Assembly (NCBI GenBank): GCA_000611775.1
Contig: KK106983.1
Location: 4,392,808-4,456,807 of the forward strand
Reading direction: 5' to 3'
DNA: 64,000 nucleotides
Source: Umbilicaria muhlenbergii
Lineage: Eukaryota > Ascomycota > Lecanoromycetes > Umbilicariales > Umbilicariaceae
Shown here: positions 48,521-57,709 of the stretch, piece after piece
How the letters are laid out: each line of letters opens with the position of its first letter
Position numbering within the stretch: position 1 is the first letter of the stretch
Position numbers and translations under genes: made by a program
Notes under the pieces: generated by a model
Databases searched by the model: none
What the model saw: the letters and a program-made list of their open reading frames with translations, nothing else
What the model was told of the DNA's origin: nothing

Positions 48521-50374
48521 ATGTCGAGCCGTCGGAAATCGTCCTCGATATCCTCAATTGCCTCTCTTTCGTTGGAGACATCTCCGCGACATAGCTTTCA
48601 GCCCTTGCTCGAGCCTCCACTACCGTCACCAAGCTTACCATCGCTAATACCGCGGCATGGTAAGAGGCCACCCGCATCTCCACACCGGACCGCCTTCTCT
48701 GTCCTGAGTTCGCTGTGTGGGCTAGGGCTCCTTGTCTGGTTTGCGTGGATATTCCTGCAGTCAAGGAAACCGGCGTATGATCTTCATCATCTCTCCCAGG
48801 ATGGCAAGGCAATCGATCTCGCAGGCAGTGGCTCTCTGCCAACAGAGCCGTCCCCGGTGGTGGTGACTGACAATAATGGAAGACTCAGATGGACGATCTC
48901 AATACCTCCGGCACTTGGTTTTCCCCTGAAACCGAGCCAGTATTCCCAGATATGTTTGCAATCGGACAAGACCGCAATGCAAGTAGCGGAGTCCAACAGA
49001 GGCGGTGGAGAACACGGCCATGCAGGACACTCCGGCTACTATCATGTTGACAAAAACTTTGTGGATATCGAGGAAGCTCAACGACATGGTTTAGTACCAG
49101 GCAAGCATGCGCGGTGGAAATCGCAATCTAAGGGTAGCCAGGAGGAGCAGGACTCGATGAGCGAGGACCTAGCCACCATGCAAGGTGAGAACAGGGGCAA
49201 TATTTGCAAGAGGAGTCTCACGTACGTGATGGAGGCGACCGATGCTGGGTTCGCGGGGACATTGATGGGCTTGTGGATGGCATACGGCTTGGCCGAGAAA
49301 GAAGGTCGAGCTTTCTTCATCGATGACACGAACTGGTATTGCTACATTAATACGAATCATCTTCTCTTTCAATGATGCTGACCACCCAAATCTAGGGCCT
49401 ATGGAAACTACACAACCTACTTTCAACCACTACCGATACCTACCTGCCTTCCACCACCGCCAGCCCACCGCTTGCCCTGCCCTCATCACGTCCAACACCT
49501 CGTTGTCTCCGCCGCCACCACCAGCTGGACGTTCGGCCATGCTTTCAACGAGCGATTTCAGAACGCCCACAAAGTGGAGGTACTCCGACAAAAGTCCATC
49601 TTTGCACTCCTGCGCATAGGGTACGAAGCTCTGTTCCATCTGAACACCCCCGACGCCAGCTACGTCTCCAAGAGGAGCGAGGAACTCAGCTCGATGATCC
49701 GAGATGCGGGAGGCCTGGTCGTCGGTGTGCATGTCCGCCACGGAGATCGGCATCCGTGGGAATTCCAGTATCAAAGGTCATACATCCCGCTCGAAAAGTA
49801 CTCGAACGCCGCAAACGACTTCATTCCCCCGTCATCCACCGATCAAGGCAACGGCAGCACCAGCAAGGACTCCGTCCATGCAGCCGCTTCGAAGATCATT
49901 CTCGCTTCGGACGACCCGATGGTATACCTATCCGAGGAATTCTCACATGCCCTTCGAGCGCAAAACCAAATGCAATTGGCCAGCAAAGCCGCTCTCGATG
50001 CCGCTAGTGGTGGGTCACAAGTACCGCAAGGCAACAAGTTCGTCGAGGAGAATGTCGGCTGGGAAGGCGGCTTCTTCCAGGATATGTTCTGGGATCTCGG
50101 AATCCCCTCCGGATCCACCAAACATCTCCGCTCCGATGAAAACCATCAAGGAGATCAACCTGTGCCGGAAATAGCGATGCAATTGCGCGCGTTGGTGGGC
50201 AAGGCGTATATGCTCGACTTGGCTGTTTTGGGGCAGGCGGATCGGATCGTCTGTGGGGCTAGTAGTGTGGGGTGTCGTCTGTTAGCGGTGATGATGGGGT
50301 GGGACGATGCGATTAAGAGAAAGAGGTGGAGGAATGTAGATGGTGGGTTTGGTTGGAGGGGCATTGTTTTGTGA
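48521..50374 (+). CDS. FUT8-like (alpha-1,6-fucosyltransferase-type) type II Golgi membrane protein
   Basis: Exons 48521-49335 and 49396-50374 encode 597 residues; the 60-nt intron joins DDTNW to AYGNYTTYFQPL. The cytosolic tail is Ser/Pro/Arg-rich, and one signal-anchor span lies at about 57-79 (SVLSSLCGLGLLVWFAWIFL). The lumenal part has YVMEATDAGFAGTLMGLWMA and YGLAEKEGRAFFIDDTNW, resembling the opening nucleotide-sugar fold of FUT8-family proteins, and later VVGVHVRHGDRHPWEFQYQR, which carries the H-V-R-x-[GT]-D signature of GDP-fucose enzymes. The end, ADRIVCGASSVGCRLLAVMM, matches the family's last Rossmann helix. The donor and acceptor in fungi are not known, and most fungi lack core fucose, so the substrate is open. 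ATG 48521 (Met-Ser-Ser-Arg) was chosen as the first in-frame ATG. Confidence 0.78.
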
Positions 50375-51167
50375 GCCGTTTTTTCTAGCGGAGCGAGAGC
50401 ATTGGAAGGCGTATTTTGGAATGGTGATGGGGAGATCTGTCTCTATCTGGGAGGATTTGTTGTTGGTGTCTTTGTCGGTGATATCCACTCTTGCCTCGAG
50501 GAGGTAGAGACGTTTCGTGTTGATAGAGGTGATGACGAGTTGTGACTCGACGTCGTGGGGAGATTATGAGATGGCAGAGATATATCGGTTGGGTTTCTGT
50601 TGCGAGGATATTGCATATACTCTCGAAGCCTTCCTAGTACTTACATAGTCAATTTACTCCTCACTACCCATACCATACGCACCAAAGGCTGCCCCAAGCA
50701 CCTCATGGCCGCTCTCGGCGAAACCCCACTCCCAACCCACCCTCGCCTTCCTCGCCACCACCACCTCCACTCAACCTCCACCCAATCCCCAACCCCAGTC
50801 CTCAAACGCAACCGCCACCAACCTCTCTTCTAGTACTACCCAAAAAGCTCATCCGGCACCCCGTGCCATCCCAGTGCTTCTTGTTGAAGCGCGCAGTCAC
50901 ACTGACGGGGAACACTGACGGGGACGTGACGCCAGCTCGGATTGCGAGGAAGGGGTAGACGAGAATTTAGGGTTGGCAGAGCTCAACTGATCCTCGCTAT
51001 ATCGACATCACACTCGAGTCGGCCGCTCCGAGTAACCTACAATCGCCATCCTCCACAACGCACAAAAAACCGCATCATATCAACAGAGATTAAAAATCTT
51101 TACTCATCAAAAAAGTTCCATTCCCCCGAACCCTATCCCCACCCAACCTCCCGGACCCAATAAACAA
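50375..51167. other. Intergenic between convergent genes
   Basis: 3' flanks of the FUT8-like and DGAT2 genes. Nothing else seen. Confidence 0.5.
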
Positions 51168-52238
51168 TCACTCTAAAATCTGCAACTCCTCTCTCCTCCC
51201 CTTGGCAAAGACATCCCTCCACTCCACCCAAATCCGCTCCAGCTCCCTCACGTACTCCGCATGCAGCTCGGCCAAATACTTCTCGTCCGGCTTCTCACTC
51301 TGGACCACCTTGATCGGGCGTCCCACCACCACATTCAACGGCCGCCGGTACGGCATCATACCGTAATCGTAATTAAACACCCCCCGGGCGTGAAAAAGCG
51401 GGATGGTGAAGCCGAGGGTCCGCTTCATCACCATCTGGATCTTGTAGATGGCCGGGTGCGTATCCGGCTGCACTTGGTCGTAGAGATCGTTTTCGCCGAA
51501 GGAGAGAACGGGGACGAGGTCGGCCCCGGTGCGGATGGCCAGCTTGACGAAGCCTTTGCGCCGCTTGAGCACGAGCCGGAGCGAGTGCGGTTGCGCGTCT
51601 AGCGACTCCCGCGCCCCGCCCACGACGATGGTGATGGCGCGGCCCATGCCTTCGCCGTTGGCGCCGCCGCGGTTCAGGAGATTCTCGCACGACTCGCGCG
51701 ACACGGAGCCGAGGCCCATGAGGAGGACGTAGTCGCGGTAGAAAGGGATGCGGAAGTTGGAGTCGAGGGTGAGCAGGGTGTTTGTGATGCCGGGAAAAAG
51801 TTGGGCGAAGCCAAGGGCCTCGGTGGCGAAGGCGGCGAAGGCGCCGTGGCTGATGATGCCGTGCGGGTGGTAGCCGAAGATGTATTTGCGGGTCGGGGGC
51901 AGCGGGGCGGAGCGGTGGAGACGGGCGGGGAAGTAAGAGGCGAAGAGGGACCAGATGCGCAGGCGGCGGATGAATTCGGAGCGGTGCGTGAGGTTGCCTG
52001 ATGTGCCGGCGTGGGAGAAGAGGATGTAGATTGTGTAGGGGAATAGGACGGGCCAGAAGAGGGGGATGGAACAGAGGAGGAAGAAGAGGCCGAGGAGGCC
52101 GGCGACGCTGAGGGTGTGCATGAGGACGATAAGGGTTTGGAGTCGCCGTTTCAGGGGGACGTTCATGGGGGCGAATCGGACGCTGTTGGAGGCGGTGTTA
52201 GCGGTAGACTTGATGGAGCTTTTGATGAGGTGTAGCAT
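51168..52238 (-). CDS. DGA1: Diacylglycerol O-acyltransferase, DGAT2 family (Dga1-like)
   Basis: Makes triacylglycerol from diacylglycerol and acyl-CoA at the ER/lipid droplet. From ATG 52238 the protein has 356 residues: SSIKSTANTASNSVRFAPMN, a hydrophobic hairpin (about 32-75, LIVLMHTLSVAGLLGLFFLL and FPYTIYILF), the YFP motif in LFASYFPARLHRS, the active-site HPHG in FGYHPHGIISHGAF, RDYVLLMGLGSVSRESCENL, ITIVVGGARESLDAQP and VGRPIKVVQSEKPDEKYLAE. These motifs are complete, so the enzyme core is intact. Upstream in a neighbouring frame, KQEQDGKEAG leads directly into the Met, and the N-terminal region at 52276-52773 lies one base out of frame. The authentic start may therefore be 52773. It diverges from STK19. 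Confidence 0.9.
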   Translation of the reverse strand: MLHLIKSSIKSTANTASNSVRFAPMNVPLKRRLQTLIVLMHTLSVAGLLGLFFLLCSIPLFWPVLFPYTIYILFSHAGTSGNLTHRSEFIRRLRIWSLFASYFPARLHRSAPLPPTRKYIFGYHPHGIISHGAFAAFATEALGFAQLFPGITNTLLTLDSNFRIPFYRDYVLLMGLGSVSRESCENLLNRGGANGEGMGRAITIVVGGARESLDAQPHSLRLVLKRRKGFVKLAIRTGADLVPVLSFGENDLYDQVQPDTHPAIYKIQMVMKRTLGFTIPLFHARGVFNYDYGMMPYRRPLNVVVGRPIKVVQSEKPDEKYLAELHAEYVRELERIWVEWRDVFAKGRREELQILE

Positions 52239-52773
52239 ACCCGCTTCTTTCCCATCCTGCTCCTGCTTGTCTCCCGCTCACGAGCGCCTGGTTGTCATTC
52301 TTCTTGATCACTGGTAGTTCCTTTTCGACTTGCATCAGAGCGGCCTCGTAGTCGGTCGCCGGTCTAATGCTGGTCAGCCTTTCGCCGTCCCTGTCCCTGT
52401 AGTTCTCCTCGACTAAGCCATTCTGTTCTTCCTCTTTCTTGAAGCCGTTGATTCTTGCCGATCCGTTGCTCTTGAGTTTCCGATGCGACTTCGAGGTGGG
52501 GCTTCGCGGCGCATCGTCCTTTCCTGTTCCAACATATTGGGTTGGCGTAGTCCGGCTAGAACTCTGCGGTGCGTCGTCCCTGCCTTGGCCGTTGGACTGT
52601 ATGGACGTGTTGGTCACAGTCTTCAGCTCTCCATTCACATTCTCCTTCTCGACTTGCACGTCTAGATTCTCCTCAGCCGCAGCTGCATATGATTTAGGAG
52701 GTAGATTGTTTTCTTTGCGCTCCGCAGGTTGAGAGGGCTCCGGATTCAAATCTTGATCGGTGGAGGGTGTCAT
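52239..52773 (-). CDS. Probable N-terminal extension of the DGAT2 gene, out of frame by one base
   Basis: ATG 52773 opens a hydrophilic, Asn/Gln/Ser/Lys-rich sequence (MTPSTDQDLNPEPSQPAERK) of about 165 residues ending in ELPVIKKNDNQALVSG. In its own frame it continues past the DGAT2 Met to a stop at 52198. Shifting one base at about 52263-52272 would continue it as DKQEQDGKEAG into DGAT2. No intron long enough to be spliced bridges the two: the only GT..AG that keeps frame is about 27 nt. So either a real or sequencing indel separates one gene, or this is an upstream ORF. Fungal DGAT2 proteins often have a disordered leader of this kind. Confidence 0.45.
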
Positions 52774-53179
52774 GGCATCAGCAGCAGGGTCGGCACAGCA
52801 GTCGGCTATGCCTGCTGTTCAATGGTGATGGCTGAGACGAGGAGCCCTGTGATGTCGATAGATTTAGCGTCGTTTGCGTGGTGAGCAATGATCATCTGAT
52901 CCAACCTTGCCGGGCGTCTCTACGGGTGGTGTGCAATTGTCACCAGCTTCTTGGAGAGCAACGCCGACCAAACCGAAACGGAGCTGGCGGAGCTCTGCTC
53001 TCGCCGAGCGAATGATGTCATAGGGCTGAGAGTTCCTTGCCAAATTTGTCCTTCATTTACTCGTGGCCTCTTGCGCTGAGGAGGCTTTGACAAGAACGGC
53101 GGGCAGGTGCGAGACAATGTTCACGTAACAACTTCTTACAATAGATACTGCATTTGGATTTTCCAAGCACGACATCGGC
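52774..53179. promoter_or_regulatory. Shared divergent promoter region
   Basis: 406 bp between the DGAT2 leader start (minus) and the STK19 start (plus). No specific site assigned. Confidence 0.45.
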
Positions 53180-54421
53180 ATGCCCTTGAACTTCTCCGCG
53201 GCGCACTCATCGCGCATAACAAAACCCAAATCCAAGAATCCTATTCTCCAACGTTCCTCGTCTTCACCATTTGCGAATGCTCCTCGACGCAAGCCTATAC
53301 AACGAGCTCAATCAAAGCCGGAGGCTGTGGATGGTGATGAAGACTTCTTTGGGGATCGCCTTGATGATACTGGCTTAGTGACTTCGCTTGCCACAGACCT
53401 TTCCCTGCGTGATGTGGCACAAATGATCCGGTATATACGAAGCCACATGTTTGATCAGGTGCCCAAGAGGGGTGGTATGAACAGTATACAAATCGCTGCG
53501 GTCCTCAACCTACGGAAGTCTCTGCCTCCAATAGTCTCCGTCGCTCATGTGCACGCTCTTATAACTTCCCCAACAGCTGCAGAGCGGGAGATTGCAGAGT
53601 TGACAAAGGCTGGTGTGGTCCGGAAGATTACTGTACCTGGACGCGGTACGGGCGGATCCAGCATGGGCGAAGGGCTTGTGCTCGCGTCCGACTGGGAGGA
53701 AATGGTCAATAAAACATCCTCTCTTACTCCTAACCTCAAAAGTGAATTCATCGAATATCTTCGAGCGCATCCCCTGGCTCCAACGCTACGTCAAGGGACT
53801 TTGGCTGCTGCTGATGCAACAGCATTGATGCGAGCAGGTTTTGTGACCGCACTATCTCAGCAATGGGCATCTGCGAACGTGTTCTCTCGCCCTGATGCCG
53901 CATCTTCAGGTACATTGACCTCGCTTTCGAGTATTTCCAAGGCTGCTTCCGGGTCCATGGCCGCCATTGGTGGTGAAAGCGCAGTCCATCAAGCAGGAGG
54001 TGGAAGCGGGCCACTTCGGCGTAGTAGCTCGAAGTATGAAGCCCACCCCGAGGAGCAAGTCCAACGACAGCTGAATGGTGGAGGAGAATTCCTCGTGTCC
54101 CTGCCAAGTACTGGGCCATATCTCCGCCTTCTGACTTCAGCGCGCTCGCATTTGATATCTCTACTCTCGAAAACCAAATATAAAGAAGCTCCGCTGTACC
54201 TTCTCCGTGAACGCTGGGACGGTGGTATTGCCGCCGACGACCCAGCTTCGAAGGCTAAGAAATACAGAGGCGAATTCGTAGGGATTTTGCCCGGAAGAAC
54301 ACGCAAGTGGAAGCAGTTCTATGGCCTCAATTTCGACTGGGTTCTCGCAGAGTGTCTTGGAGCAGGGTTAGTGGAAGTTTTTGAGACTGGCAGCGTCGGT
54401 CGTGGGGTTCGCGCTGTTTGA
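53180..54421 (+). CDS. STK19-family winged-helix protein
   Basis: Single exon, 413 residues. The Pro/Ser/Arg-rich N-terminus leads to DLSLRDVAQMIRYIRSHMF, NSIQIAAVLNLRKSLPPIVS, and AEREIAELTKAGVVRKITVP, then GLVLASDWEEMVNK, matching the Stk19 family. After a Ser/Gly linker (about 250-300) the C-terminal winged-helix block has FLVSLPSTGPYLRLLTSARS and LLSKTKYKEAPLYLLRERWD, ending in RTRKWKQFYGLNFDWVLAEC. Human STK19, once called a kinase, is a DNA-binding winged-helix factor of transcription-coupled repair. No kinase motifs are visible here, consistent with that view. Function in fungi is inferred only. Confidence 0.88.
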   Translation: MPLNFSAAHSSRITKPKSKNPILQRSSSSPFANAPRRKPIQRAQSKPEAVDGDEDFFGDRLDDTGLVTSLATDLSLRDVAQMIRYIRSHMFDQVPKRGGMNSIQIAAVLNLRKSLPPIVSVAHVHALITSPTAAEREIAELTKAGVVRKITVPGRGTGGSSMGEGLVLASDWEEMVNKTSSLTPNLKSEFIEYLRAHPLAPTLRQGTLAAADATALMRAGFVTALSQQWASANVFSRPDAASSGTLTSLSSISKAASGSMAAIGGESAVHQAGGGSGPLRRSSSKYEAHPEEQVQRQLNGGGEFLVSLPSTGPYLRLLTSARSHLISLLSKTKYKEAPLYLLRERWDGGIAADDPASKAKKYRGEFVGILPGRTRKWKQFYGLNFDWVLAECLGAGLVEVFETGSVGRGVRAV

Positions 54422-55000
54422 TCTTCATTGAACCCTAACTGCCTGCATTCAACACCTTACCCAGTATCCTGTGTCACCTGCAGGGTGCTTCTCAGTACCT
54501 GTCGGGCAATGCAAGATACCGGGTACTGGCCTCACCTACACGCAACGGGGCGAAGCTCCCCCTGTCAATGACCCGACAGGTGAAACGCACCTGTCACTAT
54601 ACGGAGATTGGCAGCTGCCTGGTCACTTAAAGAATATCGAACACATCCAATGCAGGGCGGCCGATAAGCAAGGCAGGAGCTGTAACAATTTATATCTTGA
54701 AACCGTCATTAGCGACGTGACAATTACGCGCTTTATCGCAGTTCGACGGCGCTTGAGCATTTCGCGAGCATGAAGGTTTGATATAAACAAAGATCGTATA
54801 CCAAGACCGAGATAAGCAGAGCAGCTACCTCAATGACGACAGAGAGGAGTGATATATCAGTGCAATATCAATGACGACAGAGAGGAGTGATATATCAGTG
54901 CAATATTCGTCGGCAATCTTGCCGTTGCGTCTATTAGTGCTGTGGTAATCCTGATTCTCTGCTCGAAGAACGCTTGCAGGAGACTCGGCCAATCTTCAAC
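54422..55000. other. Intergenic with a 38-bp tandem duplication
   Basis: 5' region of the secreted-protein gene at 55001; carries the duplication at 54831-54906. No gene recognised. Confidence 0.5.
54831..54906. repeat. Perfect 38-bp tandem duplication
   Basis: Two identical head-to-tail copies beginning CAATGACGACAGAGAGG, about 100 bp before the start codon of the secreted-protein gene. Confidence 0.95.
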
Positions 55001-55668
55001 ATGTTTACATCCGGCCTATCAATTTTGATAGTCCTGGCGCAGTCTGCTGCCCTCAGCTTGACAGTCCCAGTCAAGATAGACACCACTTCTTCGTTAACTT
55101 CACGTAGCCAGTTCTGCGCCAATGCTCCGTCTACTGTTGCTGGAACGTAAGCAGTGTGATCTCGTTCATGCTTGCTCAACCAAAAGAAGAGCAGAGAGAT
55201 CAAGACCCTAATCATATCACATACAGCATATTCGATCGTCGCAGTCTCGGGCCCAGCAGCCTTGAGTCCCGCGAAAACACCCACAGTGTGCTCTGGTGTG
55301 CTCCAGGCTCTAAGACATACATCATCCTGTCCATGGCAAAAAGCGACGCTAGCGGAGTAGCCATCCAAAGCATGCTCAGCACCGCCTCCAGCTCTATATC
55401 AGCATTCCTCTCTGAGATGGGCGACGGTGTCATTTCCAAGGGAGGTATCGCCTGGCCGGGTACCGGTGGCATTGGATTCCTTGCGTGGAACGCCAATAAC
55501 CATCAGACGACCTGGGGTGTTTTGCGTGCTGCTGTCGCCGCATTGGATGACTACATGGGTAGGTACGGGTACGGAGCGGCAAGCTTCACTATTACTGACG
55601 GATTCAATATTGTCGGGAGAGGCTATGTGGGTATTGGGCAGGGGCTAGAAGGAGGAAAGCGGAAGTGA
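55001..55668 (+). CDS. Small secreted hypothetical protein
   Basis: Exons 55001-55146 and 55227-55668 encode 195 residues; the 80-nt intron has GTAAGC..ACAG ends and restores frame (AGT/IFDRRSLGPSS). The first ~20 residues (MFTSGLSILIVLAQSAALS) are a signal peptide with likely cleavage after ALS. The mature protein has only two Cys and a Gly/Ala-rich C-terminal half (GGIAWPGTGGIGFLAWNANN, WGVLRAAVAALDDYMGRYGY, FNIVGRGYVGIGQG). I recognise this as a conserved secreted orphan type in filamentous fungi, but know no function. Its promoter carries a recent 38-bp duplication. A cell-surface or host-interaction role is possible but unsupported. Confidence 0.75.
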
Positions 55669-55879
55669 TGTGAGAGTGATCTTTTCCTATATGTCGCCGG
55701 CTTTCTGTTGCTGCAGCAGAAGTATTGTTACACGTATAGATGAGACATTGGTGCAATAGCTCTGACTTTCAGCTTGACGCAATGGCGTGACCATGTCGTA
55801 CCACATTCGGGAAGGGGGGCCATCTGGTATCGTTTGGAGGAGGTTGCTCGCAGTCCCCTCGCGGTTTCGTGGAGGGCTT

Positions 55880-56690
55880 CTACACTAATTCAATTCCATG
55901 CTGCTTCATTGCCTCCTCGTTTATGATAACGACGCCGTTCCCTTGCGTATGGGCGCTGGGCGAGTTCGACCAGCTCCGGTTCCTTTCCGAGACCGTGGAA
56001 GGGGTCGACTTACGCTGATGTTGTGTTCAGCGACTTCATTTAACACTTCCGTTGCCTGCTGTTTCGAGCAGACGAGGGAGCCTTCTATCTTGACGCCACG
56101 GAAGATGAGCTCGCGGAATGGTACGAGACACCGTCAGGCTAGGCATGTCCACAGCAGTCCTCATGTGCAGCTTCAGATAAATTTAGCAGGGAAAGGAAAA
56201 CCTGGGTTATCTGGATCATTTTTTTATGCATCCTGCAAATCGCACAAGCCAACGCGGTGGCCTCCTCGGCATCACTGACATTGACCACCGCATGGCATCC
56301 CTCGCCGCCCTTCTAAACCTTCTTCACCACCACCTCCTTTCCCATCCTCGCCTTCACCACCACCTCCTTTCCCATCCTCGCGTCTACCACCACATCCCCA
56401 CCCACCTCCCTCGTGAACGCTAACCCCCACACCCTTACCCTCACCAACCCCCCACGCCCCCACGACTTTCAACCCCTGCCCCAGCCCCACCCACTCTCCC
56501 ACCTGCAGGCTCGCCTCCACAATACCCTGATAGACTGTAATCACTAAACAAGCCAGCGGCGCTGTCGTCTCCAAACTCAGTTTATCCGGCCACACGCTCG
56601 TCCTCGCGCCCACCAAAAACCACATACTCCGCAGCACGCCCCGTCGGCCGTGCCGCCCCAATGGCCCTTCACATTCGGGCAATGCTGCCT
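55880..56690 (-). pseudogene. Zinc-type alcohol dehydrogenase relic
   Basis: Blocks of a medium-chain zinc alcohol dehydrogenase occur in order, in changing frames. AAEYVVF-like and CPECEGPLG-like fragments lie at about 56610-56690; TSVWPDKLSLETTAPLACLV leads to ITVYQGIVEASLQVGEWVG. The nucleotide-binding glycine loop is then missing (jump to LGQGLKVVGAW). A 30-bp duplication follows, then CHAVVNVSDAEEATALACAI, ELIFRGVKIEGSLVCSKQQA, FHGLGKEPELVELAQ and the end VVIINEEAMKQHGIELV before TAG at 55880-55882. At least four frame changes and loss of the Gly-rich loop make it non-functional. N-terminal zinc-ligand region is not recognisable. No neighbouring intact dehydrogenase is seen. Confidence 0.7.
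56322..56381. repeat. Perfect 30-bp tandem duplication
   Basis: Two identical copies starting CTTCACCACCACCTCC, inside the alcohol dehydrogenase relic; the length is a multiple of three. Confidence 0.9.
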
Positions 56691-57042
56691 TTGATCTCCT
56701 GGCTGGGAGACAAATGACGAAGAACGAGGAATCTGTTTTGAGAAATAGGATTTAGGTGGGTCGCGGCCCGGACTCCTAGCCGGATGAATAGGGGTGATAC
56801 TTGGGAAAGTCGAGCATCTTTAATACTTGTCTGGTTGCGAAGTGGCACTGAGAGCATGTAGTGAGTGTGTAATGGTTGCTGGGAAAGCTGGTGAGGCTGA
56901 AATACGCTCGCACGATCTAATAAATCTACACTACTTCCCGTCTCTCAACCAGCTAACTTCTCTCACCATGACCGATCACCTCCAACCAGATCCACTCTTC
57001 CAGCAGACATCCCGTCAGCCAAGCCTCTCAGTCTAGCGCACC

Positions 57043-57709
57043 TCACCATTTCAAGGTGTAAACCAAGTTATCGAGAGCCATTCCTAAGGTGAGGGGAGAT
57101 TGCTGTATAGTGATGTTCTGAACATCAGTGAACCCTGCCGGCAACGTCGCCTCAATCATCGGGCTTTCCAGCTCCTCCGACTCAATCGGTGTGTACGCAA
57201 AGTTTGCCACTGCAATCGCAGTTGCCGAACCAGTTCTGTATGAAGTAACCTGGACCGTGCAACCAATTGGTGCAACGACCGCACCCTGCACCGTGGCCTG
57301 GAAGCAACCGAACCAGAACGATGTGAGAGATATGGATGAATATGGCGAGTTGCTGTAGACCACAGAGACGGAAGGAATTGTGGTCAACTGTTGTGTGGGT
57401 GTGCTGATGATTCCGTTTGGAAGAGAGTGAGGTATTATACCTGTTAGCTGAAGGGATGAGTTGGCAACGACGAAGCCTTTGTATTGAACACCATCATGAA
57501 TGCCAGTGGGATTCAGGGTTGCAGCGCCAGGGATAGCTTGAATGTCATAGTACTACACAAGATGGTAAACAAAGGTTGGGGAATGGACAGTGAAGGATAC
57601 TGGCAGTATCGTTGATCAAGATTGAGCTTGATGCCGCTGGAAGACTCAGGCCAGAGCTGACCCAAAGGGCAAGGCAGAAAAGTGTGATGATATTGAGGTG
57701 GAATCTCAT
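57043..57709 (-). CDS. Small secreted hypothetical protein
   Basis: ATG 57709 opens MRFHLNIITLFCLALWVSSG, a clear signal peptide. Exons 57601-57709 and 57043-57536 give about 200 residues; the 64-nt intron (GTATCC..TCAAG) is the choice that keeps frame. An earlier acceptor (GTGTAG) before TACTATGAC would look more family-like (YYDIQAIPGAATLNPTG) but puts a stop in frame, so the junction is uncertain. The mature domain has GIHDGVQYKGFVVANSS, GIIPHSLPNGIISTP, YSSISLTSFWFGCFQATV and TIQQSPLTLGMALDNLVYTL, a beta-rich pattern with two Cys that I recall in secreted fungal orphans. Function unknown. It lies near another secreted protein, separated by the dehydrogenase relic. Confidence 0.7.
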
